Origin: Defluviitaleaceae bacterium
GTDB taxonomy: Bacteria > Bacillota > Clostridia > Lachnospirales > WQUN01
NCBI GenBank assembly: GCA_009783395.1
Contig: WRHA01000273.1
Location: forward strand, 1 to 5,703
Direction of reading: 5' to 3'
Length of the DNA: 5,703 bases
Part shown: piece after piece, positions 1-5,703 of the stretch
Numbering within the stretch: position 1 is the first letter of the stretch
Layout: every line of letters starts with the position of its first letter
The notes under the pieces: generated by a model
What the model was told of the DNA's origin: nothing
The model's input: only the letters and a program-made list of their open reading frames with translations
Database searches by the model: none
Position numbers and translations under genes: made by a program

Positions 1-480
1 CCGTTCGCTGTTGCTTAATAAAATCGTGTTACACTGCTCGGATTCGTTAAGCTGGCGGCGTCTTTCTTCGATCTCTTTGCGCATTTGTTCCGCGCCCGCC
101 GTAATAAGCGGCCGAACAAGCGGCAAAATTTCTTTTTCCTCCATGCCTTCTTTGGCACGGTTTATCTTTTCTTCGTTCTCGATTTCCTGTGCAATCTCCT
201 GCTCGAGCCTGTGATGCTCAAGTTCGCGCTCGATAAACGCATACTCGCGCTCGTCACGCGCATCCAAAATATCTTCGATTTCCTGCTTAAAATACGTCAG
301 TCTTTCCTTGCGCATTTCCGCAGAAATTTCGGCATCACCCAGCGCGATAGCCATCTTTTCCCTTATCGATTCAATTGAAAAATCCTCGCCCTCGCGACGA
401 TACATTTCATCGTCTCGAGTCTCATTGCGCTCGCGTGCATGTTCGCGGCGCATGTTTTCGAGTTTCTCACGCTTTGTCAA
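1..480 (-). CDS. Hypothetical Glu/Arg-rich, probably coiled-coil protein (3' end beyond the window)
   Basis: I do not recognise this protein. The frame is open from a TTG at 480-478 to the window edge, giving 160 residues; its C-terminus lies outside. The TTG start is chosen because its TTGA overlaps the aspS TGA stop by 4 bases and a GGAG at 492-489 sits 8 bases upstream. The next candidate, an ATG at 453-451, has only a weak ribosome binding site. The visible protein is extremely charged: 37 Glu and 22 Arg of 160 residues. Long stretches free of Gly and Pro (about residues 45-115 and 130-150) suggest helices and coiled coil. There is no signal peptide or membrane segment, so it is probably cytoplasmic. 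A more hydrophobic patch, LPLVRPLITAGAEQ at about 119-132, interrupts the helices. Overlap with aspS suggests co-translation, not a shared function. Confidence 0.72.
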   Translation of the reverse strand, partial: MTKREKLENMRREHARERNETRDDEMYRREGEDFSIESIREKMAIALGDAEISAEMRKERLTYFKQEIEDILDARDEREYAFIERELEHHRLEQEIAQEIENEEKINRAKEGMEEKEILPLVRPLITAGAEQMRKEIEERRRQLNESEQCNTILLSNSER

Positions 481-2213
481 AGCCCCAGCTCCAAAAGTTG
501 CTCGGCGGAAACTTCGTTCGGCGCGTGGGTCATCGGGCAGGACGCATCCTTGACCTTAGGAAACGCAATTACCTCGCGCAGTGAATCCGCATCGGTCATT
601 ATCATAATAATACGGTCAAGCCCCAGCCCAATTCCGCAATGCGGCGGCACGCCGTATTTCAACGCTTCCAGGAAATATCCGAAATTTTCCGCCGCACTTT
701 CCGCCGTAAAGCCTAAAAACTCAAACATGCGGTTTTGCAGTTCATTTTGATGGATACGAACACTGCCGCTGCCGAGCTCATAGCCGTTAAGCACCAAATC
801 ATACGAACGCGAACGAACCGCGCCCGGGTCGGTTTCCAAAAGCGGCAAATCCTCCTCAACAGGCGACGTAAACGGATGTGTTGACGCGTAAAATCTCTCG
901 TCCTCGGGCGAGTATTCCAAAAGCGGAAACTTCGTCACCCAAAGGAAATCGAACCCGTCAAGGTTAAGCCCCTTCCATTTAGCCGCTCCGGTGCGTACCG
1001 CTCCAAGTGCCTCAAACACAATTTTATTAGTATCCGCACAAAGTAAAATTAAATCGCCCGGTTTTGCATTAAATTTGGCGGCAATTTCGCGCAATTTATC
1101 GTCATCGAAAAATTTCGAAATCGTGGATTTAATCGATCCGTCTTCGGGAAGCGTAATCCACGCAAGCCCTTTTGCTTTATGCGTCCGCGCAAGCTCGACA
1201 AGATCATCGATTCTTTTGCGCGGCATCGCGGCACAGCCCTCGGCATTAATGCCGCGAACACTGCCGCCGTTTTCCAGCGCGCCGGCAAAAACCTGAAAAT
1301 CACATCCGCGAACCACATCGGAAATATCACACAGTTCCATGCCAAAGCGCGTATCAGGCTTGTCCGAACCAAACCGCTCCATCGCCTCGTGCCACGTCAT
1401 ACGCGGGAATTTTTCGGGCAAATTCACATCAAGAACATCTTTAAACACGCGACTCATCATGCCCTCAGCCATTTCCAAAACGTCGTCTTCCTCGGCAAAA
1501 GACATTTCAACATCAATTTGCGTAAACTCGGGCTGGCGGTCGGCGCGCAAATCCTCGTCGCGGAAGCACCGCGCAAGCTGAAAATACTTGTCAAAACCCG
1601 AAACCATCAAAATTTGCTTCATTTGTTGCGGAGATTGCGGCAAGGCATAAAAAGACCCCTGATGCGTGCGTGAAGGCACCAAATAATCCCGCGCACCCTC
1701 CGGCGACGAGTTTATAAGCATCGGGGTTTCGATTTCCAAAAATCCATTTTCGCTTAGAAAAGCACGCACCGATTGCGCCGCCTTATGCCTAAGCTCAAAA
1801 ACGCGTTGCATCTCCGGTCGGCGCAGGTCGATGTAGCGATACTTCAATCGAGTATCAAGCGCGACGCCCTCGTCGGCAACCTGAAACGGCGGCACTTCCG
1901 CTTCCGAAAGCACGCGCATCTCGCTTACATCTATCTCAATTTCGCCCGTGGGCATATTTTTATTCACATTCTCCGGCGTACGCGCAATAACCTCGCCCGT
2001 TATCGCGACAACAAACTCGCCGCGCACAGCTGTTTTCTCGCTCGTAACAGTCTGCACAATGCCCGTCCTGTCACGCAAAACAATAAACACAAATCCGCTC
2101 AAATCCCGCCGCTTGTTTACCCATCCCATAACCGTAACGGTTTGACCGATATGCGACGCATTAATTTCTCCGCAATAATGCGTACGCTTTAAGCCTTTGA
2201 GACTTTCTCCCAT
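477..2213 (-). CDS. aspS: Aspartyl-tRNA synthetase (AspRS), bacterial type
   Basis: Class II aminoacyl-tRNA synthetase that charges tRNA-Asp with aspartate in the cytoplasm. From the ATG at 2213 it has 578 residues, close to the usual bacterial length of about 590, and appears intact. In order: an N-terminal OB-fold anticodon-binding domain (about 8-105, with GWVNKRRD); motif 1 around FLEIETPML (158-166); PEGARDYLVPSR (171-182); the QSPQ aspartate-pocket segment (193-196); motif 2 FRDEDLRADRQPEF (217-230); the bacterial GAD insertion domain (about 280-410); and motif 3 GIGLGLDRI (527-535) near the C-terminus. The frame extends to a GTG at 2228, but that GTG overlaps the GGGAG ribosome binding site, so the ATG is the better start. 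Leu38 matches E. coli Leu30; enzymes that also charge tRNA-Asn often have His there, so this one may be Asp-specific. The gene has its own promoter and its stop overlaps the next gene. Confidence 0.97.
   Translation of the reverse strand: MGESLKGLKRTHYCGEINASHIGQTVTVMGWVNKRRDLSGFVFIVLRDRTGIVQTVTSEKTAVRGEFVVAITGEVIARTPENVNKNMPTGEIEIDVSEMRVLSEAEVPPFQVADEGVALDTRLKYRYIDLRRPEMQRVFELRHKAAQSVRAFLSENGFLEIETPMLINSSPEGARDYLVPSRTHQGSFYALPQSPQQMKQILMVSGFDKYFQLARCFRDEDLRADRQPEFTQIDVEMSFAEEDDVLEMAEGMMSRVFKDVLDVNLPEKFPRMTWHEAMERFGSDKPDTRFGMELCDISDVVRGCDFQVFAGALENGGSVRGINAEGCAAMPRKRIDDLVELARTHKAKGLAWITLPEDGSIKSTISKFFDDDKLREIAAKFNAKPGDLILLCADTNKIVFEALGAVRTGAAKWKGLNLDGFDFLWVTKFPLLEYSPEDERFYASTHPFTSPVEEDLPLLETDPGAVRSRSYDLVLNGYELGSGSVRIHQNELQNRMFEFLGFTAESAAENFGYFLEALKYGVPPHCGIGLGLDRIIMIMTDADSLREVIAFPKVKDASCPMTHAPNEVSAEQLLELGL
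489..492 (-). promoter_or_regulatory. Ribosome binding site for the TTG-started downstream gene
   Basis: GGAG lies inside the last codons of aspS, 8 bases before the TTG at 480-478. It supports the TTG over the internal ATG at 453 and implies translational coupling across the 4-base TTGA overlap. Confidence 0.65.
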
Positions 2214-2221
2214 TTTAAAAA

Positions 2222-2226
2222 CTCCC
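2222..2226 (-). promoter_or_regulatory. aspS: Ribosome binding site that fixes the aspS start
   Basis: GGGAG lies 8 bases upstream of the ATG at 2213-2211. It overlaps the in-frame GTG at 2228-2226, which would be a longer start with no ribosome binding site of its own seen at proper spacing. The site therefore supports the ATG and a 578-residue protein. Confidence 0.8.
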
Positions 2227-2246
2227 ACGTAAAAAATTTTTCTTTC

Positions 2247-2274
2247 ATTATAATATATCGCCTACAATAAGCAA
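2247..2274 (-). promoter_or_regulatory. aspS: Sigma-70/SigA-type promoter for aspS
   Basis: On the minus strand, TTGCTT (2274-2269) is followed by a 16-bp spacer and a perfect TATAAT (2252-2247). The -35 box matches only TTG of TTGACA. Transcription would start near 2240, giving a leader of about 27 bases before the aspS ATG, too short for a T-box or other large riboswitch. The promoter lies in the only sizeable intergenic gap in the window (94 bp), separating aspS from the upstream export cassette. Confidence 0.65.
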
Positions 2275-2307
2275 ACATATGCGAAACATTATACATCGTG
2301 GGAATGT

Positions 2308-3510
2308 CTATTCTTCTTTTTCGTGTTCCGTAAGTTCTTCAAGGGGGAAATCGCTAAAATTCGAATCGTCAAAACGTCCGTCTTCATCATCGGGGTCGGG
2401 TTCGCCCCGCACACCCTCCGGGAAGAATTCGATTGCATATGTGTATGCGTAAGCCTCAACGATAACGGCAAACATTACCATCCTATATCCGCGATAACAC
2501 ATAATATGCTTGTTAAGGTTAATCGCAAGTTTAATAAGTTCTTCAAATTCGAAAACAGGCGTTCGGATATATTGCTCAAGCTCAAGCGGATGCGCCGAAA
2601 TAACAATTTCTCCCGCATATTTTTTCAAAATTTTCTTCGCACGGCGTCGCTCCAAATTTGGGTCGGCTTGTACAATAATAATACTGCGAATAAGCCCCGC
2701 CGTACTTATCACAAACACAGCAACAAGTACAATAATCGCCCGCACGCTAAACTCTACGCCGTCAACTATTTCCAAAATCACAACGGAATCACTAAACGTG
2801 GAGGATGCACCCGTAGTAACAGGCGAAAAAACCTCGCCGGTAAGTAAAAGCCGATACCCTCTTGTTATACTTTCGCGAATTTCATGCTCGGGCACATCAA
2901 AAGTATAGGTAAAGTCGATCCAAAGTTCGGCCGACATACCGCGAAATCCTCGCGCAATAAGACCTTCTCTCGCCATTTGTTCACGCTGGCGCGCCATTAC
3001 ATAAACATATGTTTCAATAAACGGGCGCGGGTCAACCTGATATACACCATAATTACCGTCTCTGTCGCCGTTAATCCGCAAGCGATCCGTCGTTTCCCTG
3101 CCGTGAATCCACGAAAGGTCATGATGTTCAACAAAAAGCGGCGGGTTTGTGCTTGCACCAATCGAGCCCATATATGTAACAACCAAGCGCATATTCGATT
3201 CATACGTATAATAAACTTCAACTTCTTCGGAAAAGTTCAAGTTAAAATTGCTGCGAAATTCAATATAATCCGTAAAAGACATAAGAAAATGTAAATCACG
3301 CGGAACGGGATTTACATACCAAACATCATTTTCAAAATAATACACATTAAACGCAATATCTTGACGTGCAGTATAGTCAAAGGTTACGGCAATTTCTTCC
3401 TTTACTTGCGCCCGAGCCATAAAAACGCCGATGATAAGGCAAATCAAAGCAATCGCGCCACAAATCACCGTAAGCCATATCCCGCTAAACATCTCAAAAA
3501 ATCTTCTCAT
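2308..3510 (-). CDS. DUF5305-like membrane protein, partner of the signal peptidase
   Basis: A 400-residue protein of unknown function. It has a membrane segment at about 10-31, an extracytoplasmic domain of about 225 residues (32-256) rich in beta-like alternation and aromatic residues, a second membrane segment at about 257-280, and a cytoplasmic tail (281-400). The layout, the outer segment (YTARQDIAFNVYYFEN, then a block near VEVYYTYESNMRLVVTY), and a tail segment reading FEELIKLAINLNKHIM resemble DUF5305 proteins known from archaea and Firmicutes, often beside signal peptidases. This is recognised from memory of the family, without a profile search. After the second membrane segment comes a basic patch (ERRRAKKILKKY), fitting a cytoplasmic side. 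The last 30 or so residues are strongly acidic (DPDDEDGRFDD, ending EHEKEE). The ATG lies 14 bp after the peptidase stop, so the two are surely co-transcribed. It might anchor, chaperone or regulate the exported substrate. Confidence 0.85.
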   Translation of the reverse strand: MRRFFEMFSGIWLTVICGAIALICLIIGVFMARAQVKEEIAVTFDYTARQDIAFNVYYFENDVWYVNPVPRDLHFLMSFTDYIEFRSNFNLNFSEEVEVYYTYESNMRLVVTYMGSIGASTNPPLFVEHHDLSWIHGRETTDRLRINGDRDGNYGVYQVDPRPFIETYVYVMARQREQMAREGLIARGFRGMSAELWIDFTYTFDVPEHEIRESITRGYRLLLTGEVFSPVTTGASSTFSDSVVILEIVDGVEFSVRAIIVLVAVFVISTAGLIRSIIIVQADPNLERRRAKKILKKYAGEIVISAHPLELEQYIRTPVFEFEELIKLAINLNKHIMCYRGYRMVMFAVIVEAYAYTYAIEFFPEGVRGEPDPDDEDGRFDDSNFSDFPLEELTEHEKEE

Positions 3511-3517
3511 GTGCCGA

Positions 3518-3526
3518 CTCTCTCCT
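3518..3526 (-). promoter_or_regulatory. Ribosome binding site overlapping the signal peptidase stop codon
   Basis: AGGAGAGAG begins within the TAG stop of the signal peptidase gene and precedes the ATG at 3510-3508. The overlap of stop and ribosome binding site suggests translational coupling of the peptidase and the DUF5305-like protein. Confidence 0.6.
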
Positions 3527-4709
3527 AAAGCCCCGTAGCAAACCGCAAAATAACATACGGCCAGCCCAAAAACGGCAATTGCGCCACAGCAATGCCCAAA
3601 ACATCATCCTGTGTAGTGCGCCATGGGTCAACAATCGCACCCGGCGCGTCACCCATCGTAAGATATTCACGACGACCATCCTCGCCATGTTCAAAACCCA
3701 CGGCGCGATGTATATATTCAATTCGATTACGCCGAAAATGTATGATATACCCCTCGCCAACCATGTCATACGCTCGACCCTCCGGCACGCGTCGAACAAA
3801 AACGATGCTTCCCTGGTTAAATGTCCCCTCCATGGAGCCGGTTAGAATGGTAACGGGATAAATCGGAAACGCGCCCATAAAAAATGCCACAAGCGCGATT
3901 AAAACCGCCGCCGTTGCAGTATTCATAATCCACGGTTTTTTCTCAAAATATTTCGCACGCATGGCATCACGCCGTTTTCTCGCGGGCGGTCTGTCGTCCA
4001 TAACAAAGTAGTAAATTATCGCGGAAACAAAAGCCAGCACCGTTACAACCAAAGCCCACGTAAGCGGCTCAACATAAGGTAAAATCGGCATAATCCGCCA
4101 CACAAACGAATAAAACAAACCAAACAAAAGAACCGTTAAAAACGTCCCCTCAACAGACTTAAACGAGGCGACGGCACTTATGGTAATCGCCGGAAAAACG
4201 GCGGAAAAAGCATAGGCCGTCGGATCAATATGCTGTGCGCCACGATATATATCACGGAAAGAGTCAAGCTGTGCAAAAGCCAAGACAATCGTAAGCAGTA
4301 AAATAACCCACGGGCGTTCGGCATCCTTGGATGACTGTATGAGCCGAATGCGGATAAATTCGCGAAAAACCACAACGCCGCCAATGCTCCATGCGTTCCA
4401 ACCCCGCTGATACCAGTTTACAACATGATAGTTAATCGCCGCACCGAAGTGAAATGACATAAGTAAAAACGTAATACATAGAAGCAGTACAGCAACAATC
4501 ATTCCGATACGCGAGTTAAATGCCTTACGGTTTGCTCGACGAACCCCGCCGAAGGCAAAGTAGACAATTGCCGCCAACGCCGCAAAAATCCCCGGCCGAA
4601 TCCCTAAATGATATATGTTCAAATCAAACCCGGTCATACTGAAGGTGTAAAGCAGCTGCATCGCAACCAACACAAAACACACGAACGCAGTAAATTTAAT
4701 CGCTCTCAC
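3525..4709 (-). CDS. ER-type (SipW-like) signal peptidase I with a large N-terminal multi-pass membrane domain
   Basis: Membrane-bound S26 peptidase expected to cleave signal peptides from exported proteins. The catalytic part is residues 260-394. A membrane segment (261-282) leads into ILTGSMEGTF with nucleophile Ser292. IHRAVG carries His334 where ordinary bacterial enzymes have Lys, the mark of the ER-type (Sec11/SipW) class. GDAPGAIVDPW (353-363) supplies the conserved Asp residues, Asp354 and Asp361. Gly295 replaces the Pro usual in SMxPT. The chain ends soon after LPFLGWPYVILRF, without a C-terminal membrane anchor. Residues 1-240 form about seven more hydrophobic segments (roughly 5-22, 39-55, 69-90, 133-147, 168-182, 189-204, 215-236), making this about twice the size of SipW. 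The GTG start is the first possible one, as an in-frame TAA lies two codons upstream; a GGAGGGAG precedes it. It lies between an acidic surface-type protein gene and the DUF5305-like gene. Confidence 0.92.
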   Translation of the reverse strand: MRAIKFTAFVCFVLVAMQLLYTFSMTGFDLNIYHLGIRPGIFAALAAIVYFAFGGVRRANRKAFNSRIGMIVAVLLLCITFLLMSFHFGAAINYHVVNWYQRGWNAWSIGGVVVFREFIRIRLIQSSKDAERPWVILLLTIVLAFAQLDSFRDIYRGAQHIDPTAYAFSAVFPAITISAVASFKSVEGTFLTVLLFGLFYSFVWRIMPILPYVEPLTWALVVTVLAFVSAIIYYFVMDDRPPARKRRDAMRAKYFEKKPWIMNTATAAVLIALVAFFMGAFPIYPVTILTGSMEGTFNQGSIVFVRRVPEGRAYDMVGEGYIIHFRRNRIEYIHRAVGFEHGEDGRREYLTMGDAPGAIVDPWRTTQDDVLGIAVAQLPFLGWPYVILRFATGL

Positions 4710-4718
4710 AAATTATCT

Positions 4719-4726
4719 CTCCCTCC
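4719..4726 (-). promoter_or_regulatory. Ribosome binding site for the GTG-started signal peptidase
   Basis: GGAGGGAG ends 9 bases before the GTG at 4709-4707. With the in-frame TAA just upstream it fixes GTG as the start. No separate promoter is evident between it and the hairpin at 4742-4781. Confidence 0.7.
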
Positions 4727-4741
4727 GCGCCGACACAGATA

Positions 4742-4781
4742 AAACAGCAGGACGTGAAAGGGATAAACCGTCCTGCTGTTT
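4742..4781 (-). terminator. Perfect 13-bp inverted repeat: likely intrinsic terminator or attenuator
   Basis: AAACAGCAGGACG and its exact complement CGTCCTGCTGTTT (plus-strand arms 4742-4754 and 4769-4781) flank a 14-base loop. On the minus-strand transcript the hairpin begins 28 bases after the stop of the acidic protein gene and is followed by UUUUAUCU-like sequence, a modest U-tract. It sits before the signal peptidase gene, which shows no promoter of its own. It may therefore cut transcription only partly, keeping the structural gene's mRNA more abundant than the peptidase's, or protect the upstream mRNA from 3' decay. No plus-strand gene would use it. Confidence 0.72.
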
Positions 4782-4809
4782 ATATGTGTTATATGTTGCG
4801 AAGTTCGGA

Positions 4810-5703
4810 TTAACCGTTTGCTAATTCGTAGTAGAACTCAAGAACGAATGTTGCAATCCAAGGAGTAAGATCGTCGAATTCCACGAGATCCCAATCGCTT
4901 GTTACATCGTTCCAAACACGGGTTGTCATGAAGATATCGTCTTCATCGGCAAGTACCGGGAAGATGGAGATACCGCTTCCATCGGCATCCCATCCGTCAA
5001 ATGAATCGCCTGTATATACGCGCTCCATTGTACCGGTGTTTACCCATGCATGATCATACTGTTCGGTAGTAGCGTTCCATGTGCTTTGGAATTGCCACAA
5101 TTCAATTGCAAGCAAATCGGCAAGAGGACCGAAGTCGCCGTCCCACTCAAGTGTGATTGTTGAAATGGGGGTGGAGCTGTCTGTGTTGGTAAGGGTTGCG
5201 TTGTTACGCTCCAATGTACCGAGAAGACCGGTTGCTCCGCCTGCGAGAGCCTCTCCGCCAAGTGTAAACATCTGGTGAAGCGTTGCGGCATTAAGCGGGA
5301 ATGTATGTGCAGGAGTACCGGTAGTAATCGGTGATGTTGCACCGTGAGTTACATCATGCCAGTCATCCGTAAACGGATTTGCGCCGTCAAGGTTAAACGG
5401 AGCAAAGTTGCTGTCTTCGACTACGGTGTCGACTACCATTGCGCCGACTTCAGCGATTCTGGCTTCGGTTATAACAACGTCTGCTGTTTCGGAAAAGTTC
5501 ATTGCCTGAACATACAGCGTAGATGTTGCCGCACCTTCAAACACAACGCTCCACTCGATCCGTTGTTGGCGACGACCGCGTGTTTCGGGAAGAATGCGAG
5601 CGTGTGACAGATAAACAGGATCGGGATTGCCGGATATTTCGAAAGCGGCGGGGCGTCCTGTTCCTGCAGGTGTACCAAGATGAGCGGCAGCAACTTCGCC
5701 GGC
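4810..5703 (-). CDS. Acidic, lysine-free putative secreted/surface protein (5' end beyond the window)
   Basis: The frame is open to the window edge, so 297 C-terminal residues are visible and the true start and any signal peptide lie outside. A GTG at 5544 is in frame, but it would begin inside a beta-like stretch with no signal peptide, and coding sequence appears to continue upstream. I recognise no family with certainty. The visible protein has no Lys and no Cys. Its last 244 residues hold 39 Asp/Glu against four Arg, and are rich in Thr, Ala, Asn and aromatic residues in alternating beta-like patterns, typical of extracytoplasmic structural proteins. An Arg cluster (ETRGRRQQRIEW, about 41-52) contrasts with the acidic remainder. 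DADGSG (about 239-244) resembles a calcium-binding loop. The C-terminus (FVLEFYYELANG) has no LPXTG sorting signal or membrane anchor. Its place before a SipW-like peptidase suggests a TasA/camelysin-like exported substrate, by context only. Confidence 0.82.
   Translation of the reverse strand, partial: AGEVAAAHLGTPAGTGRPAAFEISGNPDPVYLSHARILPETRGRRQQRIEWSVVFEGAATSTLYVQAMNFSETADVVITEARIAEVGAMVVDTVVEDSNFAPFNLDGANPFTDDWHDVTHGATSPITTGTPAHTFPLNAATLHQMFTLGGEALAGGATGLLGTLERNNATLTNTDSSTPISTITLEWDGDFGPLADLLAIELWQFQSTWNATTEQYDHAWVNTGTMERVYTGDSFDGWDADGSGISIFPVLADEDDIFMTTRVWNDVTSDWDLVEFDDLTPWIATFVLEFYYELANG

Noticed and set aside
1179..1673. Plus-strand open frame of 164 codons
   Set aside because: It lies fully antisense within aspS, whose motifs are intact, and it is rich in Arg/His/Lys as expected for a shadow frame.
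2214..2228. GTG at 2228 as the aspS start, adding five residues
   Set aside because: The GTG overlaps the GGGAG ribosome binding site that serves the ATG at 2213 with 8-base spacing.
2229..2241. Palindromic A/T run AAAAAATTTTT upstream of aspS as an operator or terminator
   Set aside because: It lies within the short aspS leader after the -10 box; no GC stem accompanies it, so it is most simply AT-rich leader sequence.
2286..2307. ACATT/AATGT inverted repeat after the DUF5305-like gene as a terminator
   Set aside because: Only five AT-rich pairs around a 12-base loop, with no U-tract on the minus strand.
2323..2847. Plus-strand open frame of 174 codons
   Set aside because: It is antisense to the DUF5305-like gene, lacks a convincing ribosome binding site and has shadow-like composition.
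4780..4810. TATAAA-like -10 box just after the acidic protein stop as a promoter for the signal peptidase
   Set aside because: No acceptable -35 box is seen at 16-18 bp, and transcripts would begin inside the hairpin.
5542..5544. GTG at 5544 as the true start of the acidic protein
   Set aside because: The frame stays open to the window edge with plausible coding sequence, and a start here would leave a presumed exported protein without a signal peptide.
5499..5693. Minus-strand open frame of 64 codons inside the acidic protein gene
   Set aside because: It overlaps the open, beta-like main frame throughout, has no ribosome binding site that I can see, and its protein resembles no domain.

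Overview
The window reads as bacterial chromosome, most likely from a member of the Bacillota/Clostridia or a relative. The reasons are a bacterial-type aspartyl-tRNA synthetase, strong GGAG-type ribosome binding sites before every gene, use of GTG and TTG starts, and an ER-type (SipW-like) signal peptidase paired with a DUF5305-like membrane protein. The phylum is an inference; no rRNA or other strong taxonomic marker is present. All five genes lie on the minus strand, so transcription runs from right to left. I see no plus-strand gene.

Right half (5703 to 2308): a protein-export/surface cassette. It opens with a 5'-truncated gene for a very acidic, probably extracytoplasmic protein that contains no lysine and no cysteine in its 297 visible residues. 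A perfect 13-bp inverted repeat follows its stop codon and looks like a terminator or partial attenuator. Then comes a 394-residue signal peptidase with a Ser/His (ER-type) active site at its C-terminus, preceded by about 240 residues of extra membrane-spanning sequence. After a 14-bp gap comes a 400-residue protein with two membrane segments that resembles DUF5305. The simplest reading, by analogy with sipW-tasA loci, is that the dedicated peptidase processes the acidic protein or relatives encoded further upstream. The role of the DUF5305-like protein is unknown.

Left half (2307 to 1): a 94-bp intergenic region holds a good promoter (perfect TATAAT) for aspS. The aspS gene starts at an ATG at 2213; a GTG 15 bases upstream is really part of the ribosome binding site. 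The aspS stop overlaps the TTG start of a Glu/Arg-rich, probably coiled-coil protein of unknown function, which runs off the left edge. These two genes form a translationally linked pair.

No RNA genes, CRISPR arrays, insertion sequences or tandem repeats were seen.
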